From the NCBI RefSeq assembly GCF_001017435.1, contig NZ_CP011371.1:4154001-4218000 (forward strand): DNA of 64,000 bases, given 5' to 3'. Shown here one piece after another: positions 61,692 to 64,000 of the stretch. A program made the position numbers and the translations under genes. The stretch is from Caldimonas brevitalea. Its GTDB lineage: Bacteria > Pseudomonadota > Gammaproteobacteria > Burkholderiales > Burkholderiaceae_C. Position 1 is the stretch's first letter, and each line of letters starts with the position of its first letter. A model generated the notes under the pieces. The model did no database searches, was not told the DNA's origin, and saw only the letters and a list, made by a program, of their open reading frames with translations.

Positions 61692-61790
61692 TACTTCGAC
61701 ATCGCGCAAGCGCACGACGGCACGCTGACGCTCGGCAACCGTCCTGCCAGCGGGCTCCAGGCGACACTGCGCTTGCCGAGAAGGGCTTAG
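61692..61790 (+). pseudogene. Orphan C-terminal fragment of a sensor histidine kinase
   Basis: A 32-residue stretch, 'YFDIAQAHDGTLTLGNRPAS' then 'GLQATLRLPRRA', ending at a stop. The pattern 'AQAHDGTLTL.N' followed by a beta strand and a basic end is the classic C-terminus of histidine-kinase ATPase domains. No start, phosphoacceptor or ATP lid is nearby, and the frame is not in register with the preceding gene. A remnant of a lost kinase. Confidence 0.7.
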
Positions 61791-61829
61791 CGCCGCCATC
61801 GCCGGCGCAGAGGGCCGGCAGGGCGTCGG

Positions 61830-62660
61830 TCAACCGTGGCGGGCCGGGCGGTTGAGGGGCTGCCACACGAAGCCGTCACCCACCCGCATCAGATGCCCGA
61901 GGCCGGGGGCGGGGAGGTGCGGGCAAATCAGCAGCGCCCGCAGATGTTCGGCCAGCGAGAAGATCCGGGCCCGCGTATGCGGCGTCAACTCCGGATGCGT
62001 GTCGAAGCTGCTGACCCATTGCGGGTGTGAGAAATGGACCGCGTGGTGACACAGGTCGCCGAGGAAGAGCGCGCAGTGGCCCCCGGATTCGATCAGCACG
62101 CTGGTGTGACCCGGGGTGTGCCCGGGGGTGGGCAGCAAATGCACGCCGGGACTGATTTCGCACTCGCCGTCGAAGAAGGTGAGTTGTCCCGATCGGGCCA
62201 GCGGGACGAGGTGCGTCTCGACCTCCGGGGTGGGCGCGACCTCGGTGAACCAATGCCAGTCGGCGCGGGCGAGGTGGTAGCGGGCGTGCGTGAAGGTCGG
62301 GCGGCGACGGCCCGCGTGCAGCAGCGTGTGGCGCTGGATGTGGTCGCCGTGCGCGTGTGTCGTGACGACCTGGGTCACCTGTTCGGGCCGCAAGCCGGTG
62401 CGCTCGAAATCGTCCAGCAGGTGGCCGGTGCAGCCGCCGTGGCGGTCGTCACCGTAGCCGGTGTCGATCACGATCAGCTCGTGCGCGGTCTTGACGAGGC
62501 CATGGTTGTGGCCCACCGGGATCTTGCCTTCGGCATCGGTGTCGAGCCGGGCCTGCCACTGTGCCGCCGGCACGTTGGCAAAGAAGAAATGCGCGGGAAA
62601 GCGCCATGTGCCGTCGTCCAGCACGAACAATGTGGTCGCACCGACCTCGATTTCTTCCAT
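61830..62660 (-). CDS. MBL-fold metallo-hydrolase (lactonase-like)
   Basis: A 276-residue cytoplasmic MBL-fold enzyme from the ATG at 62660, with GGAG nine bases upstream; a second ATG at 62669 is an alternative. The dinuclear metal site is 'VVTTHAHGDHIQRH' (His102, His104, Asp106, His107), with 'LLPTPGHTPGHTSVLIE' and 'LFLGDLCHHAVHFSHPQWV'. It resembles N-acyl-homoserine lactonase-like proteins, but no substrate is proven. It has no leader, unlike the other two MBL genes in this window. Confidence 0.87.
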   Translation of the reverse strand: MEEIEVGATTLFVLDDGTWRFPAHFFFANVPAAQWQARLDTDAEGKIPVGHNHGLVKTAHELIVIDTGYGDDRHGGCTGHLLDDFERTGLRPEQVTQVVTTHAHGDHIQRHTLLHAGRRRPTFTHARYHLARADWHWFTEVAPTPEVETHLVPLARSGQLTFFDGECEISPGVHLLPTPGHTPGHTSVLIESGGHCALFLGDLCHHAVHFSHPQWVSSFDTHPELTPHTRARIFSLAEHLRALLICPHLPAPGLGHLMRVGDGFVWQPLNRPARHG

Positions 62661-62786
62661 CGCCGTCATCTCCGACCGTCATGATCGCAACTTCCGACGG
62701 AGGGCGCCACGCACGGCAATGACCTGTTGCCAGCTTCTCAGCTCATCCGCGCGGCGTGACGTGGATTGAAGGTCGCGAGCTGCCCG

Positions 62787-63380
62787 TCACGCCGACTTGC
62801 GACGGCGTGCCACCCCGGCGACTCCGGCAAGGCCGGCGAGAACCAGCGCCCACGTAGCCGGCTCGGGAACCGGCGGCAAATTCATCGTCAACGAGAAGTC
62901 CGGGTTGCCGAAGGCAGTGCCGGTGACGGCCAGGCGATAGAAGCCGTCCTGGAACGTCGGCAAGGGCTGGTCGAGGGACGCGTGGCCACGGCCGTCCGTC
63001 ACACCATCGTCTTGGAACGAGAACAGCAGCGTCTCCGGCTGAGGAGGCCCACCCTGGAAATCGACCTTGTAGAGACCGATGTGGACATCCTCGAGGCGGG
63101 TGGCGTCCGCACTGTCCGTCGTGGCAGCCCAGTTTGCGGAACTCGTGATGCGCCCGACGTCGGCAGTGACGAGGAACTCGAAGGTCCACCGGATCGCTCC
63201 GACGATGGGGTCGACGGCCCCGCCCACCAGCTCCACCTCGTCACTGGGTGTCAGCGGCGTGCCGAGCCCGTAGTTCTCGATGTTGTGTGAATAGGGGAAG
63301 GTGTCGGCCGCGACAGGGGTTGAGGTGAGTACGCAAGCGAGGCCCAAGGAGGCGACCAGGTGATGCAGTTCGAGGCGCAT
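62787..63380 (-). CDS. PEP-CTERM sorting domain protein
   Basis: A 197-residue exported protein from the ATG at 63380 with AGGAG upstream. Signal peptide ~1-25 ('LVASLGLACVLTSTPVAA'). The middle is beta-rich ('VELVGGAVDPIVGAIRWTFEF', 'LYKVDFQGGPPQPETLLFSFQDD'); the C-terminus is 'VPEPATWALVLAGLAGVAG' and RRRK. It resembles FxDxF-style or PEP-CTERM proteins with a jelly-roll-like mature part. It is alone on its strand. Confidence 0.88.
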   Translation of the reverse strand: MRLELHHLVASLGLACVLTSTPVAADTFPYSHNIENYGLGTPLTPSDEVELVGGAVDPIVGAIRWTFEFLVTADVGRITSSANWAATTDSADATRLEDVHIGLYKVDFQGGPPQPETLLFSFQDDGVTDGRGHASLDQPLPTFQDGFYRLAVTGTAFGNPDFSLTMNLPPVPEPATWALVLAGLAGVAGVARRRKSA

Positions 63381-63742
63381 GTCGATTCTCCTGCGGGCCA
63401 TGACGGTCGGGCTGCCACTTCGCGCTTGAAGCACGGCGCGCGCTGCCTCTGGGCCGCCCCCGCCGGGCCCGCTGCTCGGCTGGGGTCCGGAGGCGATGAC
63501 AGCAGCGGCGCGACGGTGTTGGTCTACCCTCGCGATGCTTGCATCGAACCGGCGTGCGGACCGCGGCACCGGCTCTTCACAGCCTGCCAAAGAAGTGGCC
63601 CTTCGTGGGGCCTAATTTACAGGTCCCCCCTCAGCCAGATGCCGTCAGTGCTAGCCCCGCTTGAAACTCCTGTTTCGGCGGCTATCGCGCGAACGTCTTG
63701 GGCGTCCCGGCCTCCGGCGCCTCTACCGCGTCGAGATGCAAC
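63381..63742. other. Intergenic stretch upstream of the last PEP-CTERM gene
   Basis: A 362-base region. The PEP-CTERM promoter should lie here. I found no gene, repeat or clear promoter. The edge gene ends at its right boundary. Confidence 0.35.
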
Positions 63743-64000
63743 TCAGCTGCCCGACCCCACCGACGGCATCGGCATGAACACGATCGAGCCGTCGTTCTGG
63801 ACGGCCAGCATGAGACCGACCGCCCGGCACTCGGTGTTCCACACGGTGTCGGTCGCGTACACGCACACCGACGGATCGTCGTCCGACTGCCCCATCGCGG
63901 CCAACTGCGGGTGCGCGAAATCGGCGGCGGCGGCGATGGCGCTCGCGAAGCTTTCCGTGCTCAGGCCGTCGAGGCTCGGGGCGGCAGCGGTGTCGTCGCC
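63743..64000 (-). CDS. Hypothetical protein, partial (runs off the right edge)
   Basis: The last 85 residues of a leftward gene whose start lies beyond the window. The visible end is 'LSTESFASAIAAAADFAHPQ', then 'SVCVYATDTVWNTECRAVGL', 'MLAVQNDGSIVFMPMPSVGS' and the stop. Two Cys are spaced 12 apart. It has a beta-rich feel with no known motif. Function unknown. Confidence 0.6.
   Translation of the reverse strand, partial: GDDTAAAPSLDGLSTESFASAIAAAADFAHPQLAAMGQSDDDPSVCVYATDTVWNTECRAVGLMLAVQNDGSIVFMPMPSVGSGS

Overview
The window is GC-rich chromosomal DNA with dense, well-packed genes and reads as a betaproteobacterium, probably order Burkholderiales (Rubrivivax/Leptothrix/Caldimonas-like). 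This is inferred from protein styles, codon bias and five PEP-CTERM proteins; no rRNA or tRNA gene is present to confirm it. I saw no insertion sequence, integrase, CRISPR array or origin.

Layout. 0-15 kb is metabolic and regulatory: a DJ-1/PfpI protein, an araC-VOC-membrane protein operon, a DUF4256 protein, small membrane proteins, an acyl-CoA desaturase, two LysR regulators each divergent from an enzyme gene, two metallo-beta-lactamase-fold enzymes, a quinone-oxidoreductase-like enzyme, and a secreted basic-secretory-protein peptidase. 15-23.5 kb is accessory: a 2058-residue exported Rhs/YD-repeat protein with a nuclease-like tip, an overlapping candidate immunity gene, a further small gene, a 'mini-Rhs' and a decayed LysR pseudogene. 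23.5-34.6 kb holds a PEP-CTERM protein, a two-CBM GH18 chitinase, cystathionine beta-synthase plus a cystathionine gamma-synthase/lyase (ATGA-coupled, transsulfuration), a Nudix hydrolase, a Dyp-type peroxidase pair and a chemoreceptor. 35-41.6 kb is a Ter-type stress module (TerD, a TelA-like protein, TelA, a VWA protein, then a PP2C-kinase fusion) interrupted by a PEP-CTERM gene. 42-47 kb has a Na+/H+ antiporter, a second GH18 chitinase and two PEP-CTERM proteins.

47.9-52.2 kb is a DUF4331 / lipoprotein / TPR / HupE-UreJ cluster that runs head-on into a bufferin-type metallophore operon (52.2-54.8 kb): a DUF2282 precursor peptide, a DUF692 (MNIO) modifying enzyme, its DUF2063 partner and a DoxX protein, the last three coupled by ATGA overlaps. 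Divergent from it is an ECF sigma factor followed by an NrsF-like (DUF1109) membrane anti-sigma factor. Both divergent transcripts carry the same promoter pattern, GTAACC-N16-CG(A/T)AT, so the sigma factor probably drives itself and the metallophore operon. This is the most complete regulatory circuit in the window.

56-64 kb holds an SPFH-type lipoprotein, a membrane protein coupled to an M50 site-2 protease, signal peptidase I, an EEP-family phosphoesterase, a histidine-kinase tail fragment, a third metallo-beta-lactamase-fold enzyme, a fifth PEP-CTERM protein and a gene running off the right edge.
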